From NCBI RefSeq assembly GCF_041200145.1, contig NZ_CP165734.1:4278001-4342000 (forward strand): 64,000 nt of DNA, in the 5' to 3' direction. The stretch comes from Bradyrhizobium sp. LLZ17 (GTDB lineage: Bacteria > Pseudomonadota > Alphaproteobacteria > Rhizobiales > Xanthobacteraceae). The stretch's first letter is position 1; the number at the start of each line of letters is the position of its first letter. The notes under the pieces are model-generated. The model did not search any database. It saw nothing but the letters and a program-made list of their open reading frames with translations, and was not told the DNA's origin. Of this stretch, positions 53,492 through 60,778 are shown one piece after another. A program made the translations under genes and the position numbers.

Positions 53492-53728
53492 ATGCAAAAG
53501 ACACCGAACACTGACCTACCCCCGGAACAGCTAGTGCCGGACCCAATCGTCGCAAAGGAGTTTGGCGGCGTCACCTTAATGACGCTCTACCGCTGGACCA
53601 TGGATCCGACGTTGGGCTTCCCGCCTCCGATCAAGATTCGCAACAAGAATTATCGATCTCGCTGCGCTCTTGAACAGTTCAAAGCGCGCCTGATGCGTAC
53701 CGCCGTCACGCGGCGCGTGGAGGCCTAG
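53492..53728 (+). CDS. AlpA-like helix-turn-helix protein
   Basis: A 78-residue DNA-binding protein. The sequence PDPIVAKEFGGVTLMTLYRW, then a short segment with FPPPIKIRNKNYRSRCALEQFK, follows the plan of AlpA/excisionase-type MerR-like HTH domains (HTH, then a strand with P-x-x-[IV]-K/R-x-x-x-x-x-Y/W-R). AlpA-like proteins activate integrase or control satellite induction. It lies between the integrase block and the replication genes, where AlpA sits in P4 and PICI elements. Confidence 0.7.
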   Translation: MQKTPNTDLPPEQLVPDPIVAKEFGGVTLMTLYRWTMDPTLGFPPPIKIRNKNYRSRCALEQFKARLMRTAVTRRVEA

Positions 53729-53735
53729 TGAAATC

Positions 53736-54101
53736 ATGACACGCACAAACAAACGCCCCGCCGCGAGTTCAACAACCGTCGGGGCACCGGGTAGCTCCGC
53801 AAACAGCACACGCTATCAAAAGAAGCAGTCCGACAATGACGCCATCTGGGACGTATGCCGTGAGGCGCAGTATGCCAGGGCGGAGCGTGAGACGCAGAAG
53901 GCGGACAATTTAAGAGCTGCGGCGTTGAATCTCGACTTTACGCGAAACGAAAGCGGAAGGTGGGTGAAAAAGTGCCCCGGCTGCGGGGACGAAGTCGGGC
54001 TATACACCACGCTGAACGGCGACCTCCGCGCATCTGGCTCGAGCACTTGTGCTGCCGTTCCGGAACTTCAGATCAGACTCCGCAAGTGGGGCCTCCAATG
54101 A
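53736..54101 (+). CDS. Hypothetical protein with CxxC zinc-ribbon-like motif
   Basis: A 121-residue protein. The N-terminal third is low-complexity and polar (TRTNKRPAASSTTVGAPGSS), the middle is helical and charged (YARAERETQKADNLRAAALN), and the end has a CPGCGDEVGLY pair of cysteines plus a single later Cys (SSTCAAV), so the ribbon is incomplete. Its stop overlaps the Prim-Pol start (ATGA). Small zinc-ribbon proteins beside primases are common in mobile elements; the role is unknown. Confidence 0.6.
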   Translation: MTRTNKRPAASSTTVGAPGSSANSTRYQKKQSDNDAIWDVCREAQYARAERETQKADNLRAAALNLDFTRNESGRWVKKCPGCGDEVGLYTTLNGDLRASGSSTCAAVPELQIRLRKWGLQ

Positions 54102-55066
54102 AGGGCTTCATCGCAACCATGCTAGACTATGCCAAATACGGCTATTTCATTTTTCCCGCCAAATTTGCCAAGAAGCAGAAGCTCAGTCACACGTCCGCCG
54201 GAAAGAGCAACGGCAACCCGTGGGGCTACACGAAGGACCCGGATGAGATATCGGAGTACTGGCGTAGATGGCCCCACGCTGCGATCGGCCTCCCTACGGG
54301 GCCAATGAACGGGCTGTTCGTAATTGACGTCGATACGCCCGATGGTCATGATCAGGAGGGCCGCGAGAGCCTGATGAAGCTGGAGATGCGGTACGGTGCT
54401 TTGCCACGGACACGCATGGCCGAATCGCCGACAGGTTCGAAGCACTACTATTTCAAGCAGCCACCCGACGTCACGATCCCATGCAGCGTGTCAAAACTCG
54501 GGCCGGGCATCGACGTTCGGGGCAACGGTGGATTCGTCATCGCTCCGCCGTCCGTGAGGCCCAAACGTGGCGAGTACAAGTGGATCAACCACGCCCTCAT
54601 CGCCGACGCGCCCAAGTGGCTGCTCGATCTCGTGGCGGTAAGAAGTCACGTCCTGAAGGCGATCGTACTCGATCCAAAGTTACGAGCCATTGTGCTGAAA
54701 GATGCTGGGAAGGGAGTCTCATTGCTTCCCGAAGACAACCCGCCAGTTTACGCGACGATGTCGGCAGAGGATCTTGAGCTAAAGATCAGGGTCGCGCTGT
54801 CCGTCATTCCCAGCGACGATTACGATCTCTGGTATCGCATCGGCGCAGCAATTTGCGCAGCGCTCGGCGAGGCTGGCTATTCGCTATTCGATGAGTGGTC
54901 CCGGTCGTCGTCGAAGTATGAGGCACGCGCGTGCGAGCGCAAATGGCGCTACTGTCGCAAATTACGGTCGATCAGGGTCGAAACTATCTTCTGGCGGGCA
55001 GATCGGCACGACCGTCGCTGGCGCACACTATATCGGCGCTTACTCAGCGGCGAGGTCGCGGCATGA
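54098..55066 (+). CDS. Prim-Pol (bifunctional DNA primase/polymerase) with PriCT-2-like domain
   Basis: A 322-residue replication protein. The archaeo-eukaryotic primase motifs are complete: DVD at residues 77-79 (FVIDVDTPDG), SKH at 114-116 (SPTGSKHYYF) and D139 in GIDVRGNGGFVIAPPS. The C-terminal region (about 230-300: YDLWYRIGAAICAALG...YEARACERKWRYC) is a PriCT-2-like helical domain. Such proteins start replication of plasmids, prophages and satellites by making primers. No helicase domain is attached, unlike P4 alpha protein. It is overlapped at both ends by 4 bp, showing a tightly coupled replication operon. Confidence 0.82.
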   Translation: MKGFIATMLDYAKYGYFIFPAKFAKKQKLSHTSAGKSNGNPWGYTKDPDEISEYWRRWPHAAIGLPTGPMNGLFVIDVDTPDGHDQEGRESLMKLEMRYGALPRTRMAESPTGSKHYYFKQPPDVTIPCSVSKLGPGIDVRGNGGFVIAPPSVRPKRGEYKWINHALIADAPKWLLDLVAVRSHVLKAIVLDPKLRAIVLKDAGKGVSLLPEDNPPVYATMSAEDLELKIRVALSVIPSDDYDLWYRIGAAICAALGEAGYSLFDEWSRSSSKYEARACERKWRYCRKLRSIRVETIFWRADRHDRRWRTLYRRLLSGEVAA

Positions 55067-55707
55067 CCAAGCCTTCAATCGCAAAGCTGAAAGCGATCAT
55101 CGACGCGGATGAGGGCATCGGTGATATCCCTGTCATCGTCAGCTTGGAAAAGATTAACTCGGAGGAACCGACCTGGAATGTACGCATCCGGGGCAGCAAC
55201 GGTACCATGACGATAACGGACCCCAGGGACATCACTGATTATAAGCGGTTCGTAACCCAGTGTTTCAGGCAATTGAACGTGTTTTTCCCGCCCGTGAAGC
55301 CGGTCACATGGGCGAACACCCTGAGAGACGCTATCCCCAAGATGACCGAGAAGCAGGCGGACGAGGACACGACGCGCGAGGGCCAGTTCAGAGAGTTGCT
55401 GGAGACATTCCTGACGAACCGGATGCGCGGCAGAGAGCGGGAAGATCTGCTGCGCGGCGCACCATGGGAGGACGAGAAAAGCAGGCGGCGCTACTTCACG
55501 ATGGGTCCACTGGAAAAATTCCTCGAGATCGAGAGGATGCGCAACGTGGCCCGCAAGGACATTGCCGGGTGGATCAGGGCCTTGGGCGGGGGGCCGCAGG
55601 GCCTCACCATCAAGAACAAGCGCACACGCTGTTGGTGGGTCCCGAGCGACGCTGTCGATGAGGCCCCGGAATTAGCCGTGCCCGACATGCCTGAGCCGGG
55701 GTTATGA
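55063..55707 (+). CDS. Hypothetical partner of the Prim-Pol protein
   Basis: A 214-residue protein of no recognised family. The C-terminal part (LEKFLEIERMRNVARKDIAG, then ALGGGPQGLTIKNKRTRCWWVP) resembles the small winged-helix/DNA-binding tail that ends phage and plasmid primase/helicase proteins. The N-terminal part (IADAD-like IIDADEGIGDIPVIVSLEKI) is beta-rich. No Walker A motif is present, so it is not a helicase. It is coupled to the primase gene by an ATGA overlap, which suggests a joint role in replication. Confidence 0.55.
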   Translation: MTKPSIAKLKAIIDADEGIGDIPVIVSLEKINSEEPTWNVRIRGSNGTMTITDPRDITDYKRFVTQCFRQLNVFFPPVKPVTWANTLRDAIPKMTEKQADEDTTREGQFRELLETFLTNRMRGREREDLLRGAPWEDEKSRRRYFTMGPLEKFLEIERMRNVARKDIAGWIRALGGGPQGLTIKNKRTRCWWVPSDAVDEAPELAVPDMPEPGL

Positions 55708-55828
55708 CGCGGCCCCGGGCCGCCGCCACGCGCCGCCAAAGCGGCACGGAGGGCCGCCCGTGCGTACGGGGCGCGTTCCCATACCGCCGCCGCAGGGGCC
55801 TGCTTAAAAGGCCACGCCCGCGTGTATC

Positions 55829-56007
55829 ACTACAACACCCATACAAGCGTTGCAGAGGGCCAGCCGCGGTTTTATCCGTTGTGGTGTTGCCACAGAGTTG
55901 TAGCAAAAGTACGCGCTTATATACACATGCACGTAACTACAACACTACAACACTACTTCCACACACGCACACATTTAGCACTCCACGTGCGCGTATGTAG
56001 TGCTGTA
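55829..56007. repeat. Iteron-like CTACAACA repeat block (candidate origin)
   Basis: ACTACAACAC at 55829-55838, two tandem CTACAACA units at 55937-55952 with a third partial CTAC, reverse-sense relatives GTTGTGGTGTTGC (about 55878-55890) and AGTTGTAGC (55896-55904), and GTAGTGCTGTA (55997-56007). The stretch 55,880-56,060 is AT-richer than its surroundings and has no gene. It lies just after the primase genes, where satellite and plasmid origins are placed. The function is inferred from position and repetition. Confidence 0.45.
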
Positions 56008-56222
56008 CCCGTGCAGCCCACTATTGCGGTAATGCAGATTTTGCGGTGAGCAAGGTTTGGTATAAAATCAGAAATAATCAATGGGATCGATCTGAGCCAA
56101 GAGGTGGCACAGCGAGGTGGTGCTGGACGGAAGCGGGGGTCGGGCGAGGCACGACAGAAGTCAATTGGAGCGCGCGTGCGGTAGCTTTCCAACTAAGTTA
56201 GAGGATAGACAGGCGGTACACG

Positions 56223-56639
56223 ATGCCACGCGGCCACACAGCCAGCTTGAAGATTCCGAAGAAGGGCGAACGCTTTGGGGGTCGTCAGAAGGGGACGCAA
56301 AATAAGATGACACGCGAGATCAAGCAGGCGATCATCCTTGCTGCGGAGAAGAGCAAGCACTCGAACGGTAAGGGCCTCGTCGGCTATCTCACGTTCCTCG
56401 CCGACAAGAGGCCGGAGACATTCACGACTCTCCTCGGCCGCCTGATCCCGCTGCAAGCCAAGGTGACGGGTGACGTCGACGTCGAGCACACCATTATCAG
56501 GGCCAAGGCCGAGACTAACATGAGTCCGCAGGAACTGGCAGACTACTATGCCAAATTGTGCGCGGTGCCCGGGAACACGAAGCTCATCGTCATCGACAAC
56601 GATACCGGCGAGCCGCTGTACCCCGAGGCCGCAAAATGA
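56223..56639 (+). CDS. Small phage-type protein resembling terminase-adjacent (TerS-like) proteins
   Basis: A 138-residue protein. The basic start (GGRQKGTQNKMTREIKQAII) and the middle GLVGYLTFLADKRPETFTTLLGRLIPLQ follow a pattern I know from small phage proteins encoded beside terminase genes and probably acting as small terminase subunits: a GGR-K-GTxNK opening and a P-x-x-F-x-x-LLG-x-x-[IL]P motif. The C-terminal part is acidic. No large terminase gene follows, as expected if a satellite redirects a helper phage's packaging. The terminase role is hypothesis. Confidence 0.6.
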   Translation: MPRGHTASLKIPKKGERFGGRQKGTQNKMTREIKQAIILAAEKSKHSNGKGLVGYLTFLADKRPETFTTLLGRLIPLQAKVTGDVDVEHTIIRAKAETNMSPQELADYYAKLCAVPGNTKLIVIDNDTGEPLYPEAAK

Positions 56640-57135
56640 TTGCGGGCCGTGCTGCAATTGTTCGCCGAGCGTTGTCCTCGATATAGGCCACGCGCGCCCC
56701 CCAACAGCATGCGATGCTCGGCGCTGCTGGATGCCGAGCCGAGCGAGTGCATCATGCAACTCCAGCTCTGCTCACCGTCCACCGGCGAGGCGCGGTCCCG
56801 CTCGTACGTGCAACACCGCGTGCCCCGCAGCCACAAAAGGGCCCCCCGGCCGGGTGCCTGACCACCTGCGCCAGAGGCCCCGCCTGGCCGGATTCCGGCC
56901 CCGTGGTGCGACGAACGCCCGGTCCGGTACCTAACGGCCCGCACGCCCCCCCGGAACGCCAGTTCGCAGGCCGGGGCCCACGCGGCGCAGGCGCGCTTGC
57001 TCCGGGGTTATAAAAAGGCTTGGCGGGCGGCCCCCAGCCCCTAACGCAGTGCTACGGCGCGTTTCACATGCCCGCGGGCCAGGGGGAGCAACTATGGGCT
57101 TCCCCATTTGAGCATTTGTCCTAGAAGGCCTTAAC
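56640..57135. other. Gene-poor GC-rich region
   Basis: About 500 bases with short open frames on both strands but no family resemblance. The sequence from 56,830 to 57,050 is very GC-rich with runs of C (GGGCCCCCCGGCCGGGTGCC and others). It may be non-coding sequence of the island or a decayed packaging region. I see no RNA gene. Confidence 0.4.
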
Positions 57136-57528
57136 CTAAGCATCCCGTGATGCGGGTGCGGAGAACCCACTGAACCGCTTGTAAAGCGCTTCTAACAGTT
57201 CGCGCTCCTTTTTCCCATGTCGCCACGCAATCCGCGTCGATGGAAACAGCGATCCGTCGTGGTTTTCGATCTCTATGAACTTTGGGACAGTTGCCTTGTT
57301 CTCGCCTATTGCGCACAGGACCGTTCTGTCGTGTGCGAACCAATATTCGATGAACTCGTTTTGAGACATTGGCTCGCTGCGGTCCAACAGTTCTCGTACG
57401 GTCTCGATCCGAGGCCTCAAATGCGCCCGCGTGATACCGTGCCCAGCTTGGTACCGATATTTTACGTCATGAAACTTTCTCAAGGCAGCTTCCGTCACGC
57501 TGTGCCAAGCGAATGGCTTCGCGGACAT
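57136..57528 (-). CDS. Hypothetical protein
   Basis: A 130-residue predicted soluble protein without a recognised family. It has a basic N-terminus (KPFAWHSVTEAALRKFHDVK), a middle with EFIEYWFAHDRTVLCAIGEN and a charged C-terminus (GKKERELLEALYKRFSGF). The amino-acid mix is normal for a real protein, and the frame is open far beyond chance size, but it is unsupported by homology. The start at 57528 is a guess; an in-frame start at 57612 exists. It is opposite in direction to the satellite genes. Confidence 0.45.
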   Translation of the reverse strand: MSAKPFAWHSVTEAALRKFHDVKYRYQAGHGITRAHLRPRIETVRELLDRSEPMSQNEFIEYWFAHDRTVLCAIGENKATVPKFIEIENHDGSLFPSTRIAWRHGKKERELLEALYKRFSGFSAPASRDA

Positions 57529-57654
57529 GATTGAGGTCAATATTCTAGTGCAATGACTAACGGTCCAAATCTGCGGCGCCTCAGTGTGCGCCGCATGAAC
57601 GGCCACATACAACGAGTGATAGGTGTGCGCGCCGTCGATAGTTCTCCCCCTCGG

Positions 57655-58074
57655 TTATATCTCCTCCACGTGCCTCATCAACCAAGCCCTGAACGCCTCC
57701 ATTTTCGGCGTCCATGCTTCCAGCTTTGATGCGGCCCGTGCGATCATGAAGGCGGCAGGCGCGCATTCGATTTCCATTTGCGCATCACCACCATGCTTGA
57801 GCCAATCGCGCTCTCGGTTCAGCAGCGCAATCCATTGCTTTCTGTCTGAGAACCGCTCTTTGGCTTGCGGATTGTCGCGTAGCCACGAGAACATATGAGG
57901 TCCTTCTCGACCGACCATTCCCTCCGCTGCCCCGGCGAGCGTGAGCGCGATGTCGAACGCACCGCGCCCGAACGCGTCTATGCGGTCTCCACCTGCCTCG
58001 TGGAAGCCTGTGGTAGGCTCAATTGTACGGATGGAGCAGGCAACGATGGCCCCTGCCAAGCCATTGGATCGCAT
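57655..58074 (-). CDS. Conserved-type hypothetical protein
   Basis: A 139-residue protein. The part from about residue 38 (AFDIALTLAGAAEGMVGREG) to the end (KMEAFRAWLMRHVEEI) looks well formed: WIALLNRERDWLKHGGDAQM is a pattern seen in small unnamed proteins of rhizobia. The first 37 residues do not look like coding sequence with the same bias, so the true start may be further in or the N-terminus may be damaged. Function unknown. It lies on the opposite strand to the satellite genes. Confidence 0.5.
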   Translation of the reverse strand: MRSNGLAGAIVACSIRTIEPTTGFHEAGGDRIDAFGRGAFDIALTLAGAAEGMVGREGPHMFSWLRDNPQAKERFSDRKQWIALLNRERDWLKHGGDAQMEIECAPAAFMIARAASKLEAWTPKMEAFRAWLMRHVEEI

Positions 58075-58375
58075 GTCATAGACTGAACTATCCTAGTTTT
58101 CGCCTAACGAAGTGCGCGGTGGCCCAAGGTCGTCTCCAGAGTTTCCAGCAATTTCGCCCGCGAGAGCAGCGGTTTCTCCATCAATTTCGCCGCCGCTTCC
58201 AAATTCATTGGTCGTAAGTGGTGGTCGATGGGAGCTACGCCATGAGAGAAAATTGCCCAAGCCTTCTAATGGTGTGGTGCAGCACATCTCGTCGTGGATC
58301 ATTTTCTAATAGACGTGATAGGCTTTGCCGCCGACGAGCGGTCGGTCTTTTTCTAATTCATTCAGGAGAGGCGCC
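58075..58375. other. Intergenic region
   Basis: About 300 bases between a minus-strand gene and the secreted NTF2-like gene. No gene seen. The last 60 bases are AT-rich and end in AGGAGAGG, the ribosome site of the next gene. Confidence 0.5.
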
Positions 58376-58822
58376 ATGCGATTGTTTTACGTCCTCCTTT
58401 TTTTGCTGGCTTCACTTGTCCTGCCAGCAACTGCCGCCGATGATCAGAGCAATCAGGAAGTGGTCAAAATTGCTGTTTCTTTTACAGAGAACTTCGACAA
58501 GCAAAATAGTGCTGGCATAGGCGCTCTTTTCACCAAGGACGGCGTGTTCGTGAACCCTACAGGCGCGCACACGGATGTTGCTCAGTTTTATGCGGAGGCC
58601 TTTAAGGCAGGTATCGACCGGATAGAGATCACGGTGAAGCAGGCAGCGGCGGTGGGCGCCGACGCTATGATCGGGATGGGTGAGTACCAGACGAGCGGAA
58701 AGGCCGCATCTGGTGCAGCCATTAGCGAGACGGGGCTTTGGACGGCAACATACGTCGGCGACGGCGGGGCGTGGAAAATCAGAATGCTCACCGGACTTCC
58801 CAAAGCACCCCCACCTAAATGA
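58376..58822 (+). CDS. Secreted NTF2-like/SnoaL-fold protein
   Basis: A 148-residue exported protein. The signal peptide (MRLFYVLLFLLASLVLPATA, cleavage near AADD) is followed by an NTF2-like domain (FTENFDKQNSAGIGALFTKD, VFVNPTGAHTDVAQFYAEAF, then a beta-rich end SETGLWTATYVGDGGAWKIR). This layout matches DUF4440/SgcJ-type proteins of unknown ligand. A strong AGGAGAGG site lies 5 bp upstream of the start. A small hairpin follows the stop. Confidence 0.8.
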   Translation: MRLFYVLLFLLASLVLPATAADDQSNQEVVKIAVSFTENFDKQNSAGIGALFTKDGVFVNPTGAHTDVAQFYAEAFKAGIDRIEITVKQAAAVGADAMIGMGEYQTSGKAASGAAISETGLWTATYVGDGGAWKIRMLTGLPKAPPPK

Positions 58823-58827
58823 CTAAA

Positions 58828-58844
58828 CGCCGCGAGGCGCGGCG
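58828..58844 (+). terminator. Possible hairpin terminator
   Basis: CGCCGCG, AGG, CGCGGCG: a perfect 7-bp stem with a 3-nt loop starting 6 bases after the NTF2-like gene. No T-run follows, so rho-independent action is doubtful. Confidence 0.3.
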
Positions 58845-59322
58845 CTCAAGTGCCGTTACCAACCGCGACAGGCGCAGGGCTGTCGAGGTTCGCAAACGGG
58901 AAAAGGAAAAACAACCTACAATCAGGTTGAATTTTGAAAGGCCACCCAAGTCGCTGATGACACTTGTGCTTTGATGCGCGGGGCGGGAGCTGTAGCGCGT
59001 GGTGGCCTCATGTACATGGTCATCGCAAGTAGCTTCTTCGAGACGCGTCAGTTTTATCGCCCAGCGAGAGCACGATTGGACCGTATTGGCCGGGCCCCAC
59101 GCGGTGCTACCAACCACCCTGCGTGCGTGCTGGATGCGCCGTTGCCTGTTGGCATGTCGCGCGGACTAATCCGAGCATGATCAACTTTGCCTCTTGCAGC
59201 GCCTTTGCGGTCATAGTCTTCAGTCCACTGTCGGCGCGCGCCGTTCGAACCTGCCGTCATTCGTTAAAGCTTCGTTGACCAACACTTCATATACAAAGGC
59301 GGCATTTCCTTCCGAGGAGCCG
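58845..59322. other. Intergenic region, no convincing gene
   Basis: About 480 bases with only short open frames on both strands. No known motif, tRNA or repeat family was seen. The promoter and GAGGAG ribosome site of the cytochrome c peroxidase lie at its right end. Confidence 0.45.
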
Positions 59323-60348
59323 ATGAAGGTGTGGGTCAGCTTGGCTTTGCTTGCGGCGATTTTGCCGCTAGGCCAGCGTTTGGCCTGGTGGTCCGCCGAG
59401 AAATCAGGCGAGGCTGCTGAGATCCGCGCCAGCTATCGTCGGCCGGCGACCATACCTTTTCCGGATGCCAATCCCTACTCCGCGGCGAAAGCGGGCCTTG
59501 GGCAGATGTTGTTCTTCGACCCGCTGCTCTCGAGGTCCCGCACCGTTTCCTGTGCGACTTGCCACAACCCGTCGCTTTCATGGGGTGATGGCCATGCGCG
59601 TGCGATCGGGGAGGACCCAAAAGGCCTGCCATTGCGCTCGCCCACTCTGATCGATGTGGCATTTGGTGAGCCGCTAGGCTGGGACGGAAAGTTCAGGGAT
59701 ATCGAGGCCGTCACGTTTGGTCCGATCACTGGCCGCGCCAACATGAACCTGACCGAGCCGGAGCTGATTGACCGTCTCTCCGCCGCAGCGGCCTATGCTG
59801 ATGCATTCGCAAGCGCGTTCGGAGATCGTGCGATTACGCGCCCCAGGATTGAAGCCGCCTTGGCAACTTTTGAACGCACCATTGTCGCAGGCGAAGCGCC
59901 ATTCGATCGGTGGATCATGGGGGATGACGCCGCGATCAGCGCGCCGGCGAAACGAGGATTCGAGATCTTCAACGGCAAAGGACGCTGCTCAAGCTGCCAC
60001 AGCGGGCCGTCTTTTACGGATGGATCATTCCAGGATATCGGCACCGCAAGCGATGATAATATAGGGCGAGGCCGACTGTTTCCGACATCGCAAAAGCTGC
60101 GTTACGCCTTCAAGACCCCGACTTTGCGCGATGTCGCGCGCCGCGCGCCCTATATGCACGACGGATCGCTCTCAACGCTCGAACAGGTGATCGAACTCTA
60201 CGACAAGGGCGGGATTGATCGTCCAAGCCGATCGCCGTCGATCCGGCCGCTACATCTTACGGCGGACGAAAAGACCGATCTGATCGCCTTTCTTCGGACG
60301 CTTACCGCCTTAACCCCGACCGCGCCTTTCCCCGAGGCGCCCGGATAG
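59323..60348 (+). CDS. Diheme cytochrome c peroxidase (MauG/CcpA family)
   Basis: A 341-residue periplasmic protein that reduces hydrogen peroxide with electrons from a c-type cytochrome; MauG-type members instead oxidise protein residues. Two heme-binding motifs are present, CATCH (77-81) and CSSCH (222-226). The distal region RDVARRAPYMHDGSL (M278) supplies the axial ligand to one heme. The N-terminus (VWVSLALLAAILPLGQRLAW) is a signal or anchor helix. The start at 59323 follows GAGGAGCC. A predicted cupredoxin lies 1.5 kb downstream on the opposite strand and could be an electron partner. Confidence 0.87.
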   Translation: MKVWVSLALLAAILPLGQRLAWWSAEKSGEAAEIRASYRRPATIPFPDANPYSAAKAGLGQMLFFDPLLSRSRTVSCATCHNPSLSWGDGHARAIGEDPKGLPLRSPTLIDVAFGEPLGWDGKFRDIEAVTFGPITGRANMNLTEPELIDRLSAAAAYADAFASAFGDRAITRPRIEAALATFERTIVAGEAPFDRWIMGDDAAISAPAKRGFEIFNGKGRCSSCHSGPSFTDGSFQDIGTASDDNIGRGRLFPTSQKLRYAFKTPTLRDVARRAPYMHDGSLSTLEQVIELYDKGGIDRPSRSPSIRPLHLTADEKTDLIAFLRTLTALTPTAPFPEAPG

Positions 60349-60378
60349 CGGGCCTGATCGCGGCGGCCGAGAAGGGGC

Positions 60379-60603
60379 TCAAAGGAGGTGCGGCAATGCC
60401 GACCCCAACAGGCCGAAGCCGAAGATAAGAAGTGCGCCTGTCCAAGCCTCAAGGGCTTCGGTGCGCATTGCGTACCGCTTTGCGCCGCGGGTCAGCACCG
60501 AGCCCACCGCCACACCTGCCGCACTTAACGCTCCGAACATGGAAGCTCCAACTATCCGCTTGTCCTTCTTTCTGTACGCCCACTCGGATTGAAGGCCCGT
60601 CAT
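60379..60603 (-). pseudogene. Possible C-terminal fragment of a membrane transporter
   Basis: A 74-residue open frame with two hydrophobic segments (ASMFGALSAAGVAVGSVLTR and LEAWTGALLIFGFGLLGSAL) ending LPHLL. The second looks like the last helix of a transporter such as a nickel/cobalt exporter, but no full gene is present. It may be a remnant, or a small membrane protein of its own. Weak evidence. Confidence 0.3.
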
Positions 60604-60778
60604 CTAAATCCGTAAAGTTTGAAAGGATTTGCGGTTGGCCTGGCCATGTAATTCTGCCCCGGCGCGGCCCATTAACCACCAAACAACCAGCAGCTGCGAC
60701 GGACGCCACGAACCTTAAAATCTATGCTAAGGTGAATAAATCGTTAAGGGTGTGCTTTAGGACGGGCGGTTTTTTGAA

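Larger units (their letters stand above)
51279..56639 (+). mobile_element. Putative phage-satellite (PICI/P4-like) integrated island, left part
   Basis: The order att(tRNA-Arg), tyrosine integrase, small protein, AlpA-like HTH, zinc-ribbon protein, Prim-Pol, partner protein, repeat block, terminase-associated-like small protein matches the int-alpA-pri-terS plan of Gram-negative phage-inducible chromosomal islands. Several genes overlap by 4 bp. The base composition is visibly more AT-rich than the flanking chromosome, and the palindromic repeat families stop before it. No capsid, tail or large terminase gene is seen. The right end cannot be located; no second copy of the tRNA fragment was noticed up to 64 kb. 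Confidence 0.55.

Noticed and set aside
56548..57013. Plus-strand open frames after the small phage-type protein, as candidates for a large terminase
   Set aside because: They are short, very Pro/Arg-rich and have no Walker motif or other terminase feature.
58845..59322. Short open frames as small genes
   Set aside because: No start signal, no homology and overlapping frames on both strands.
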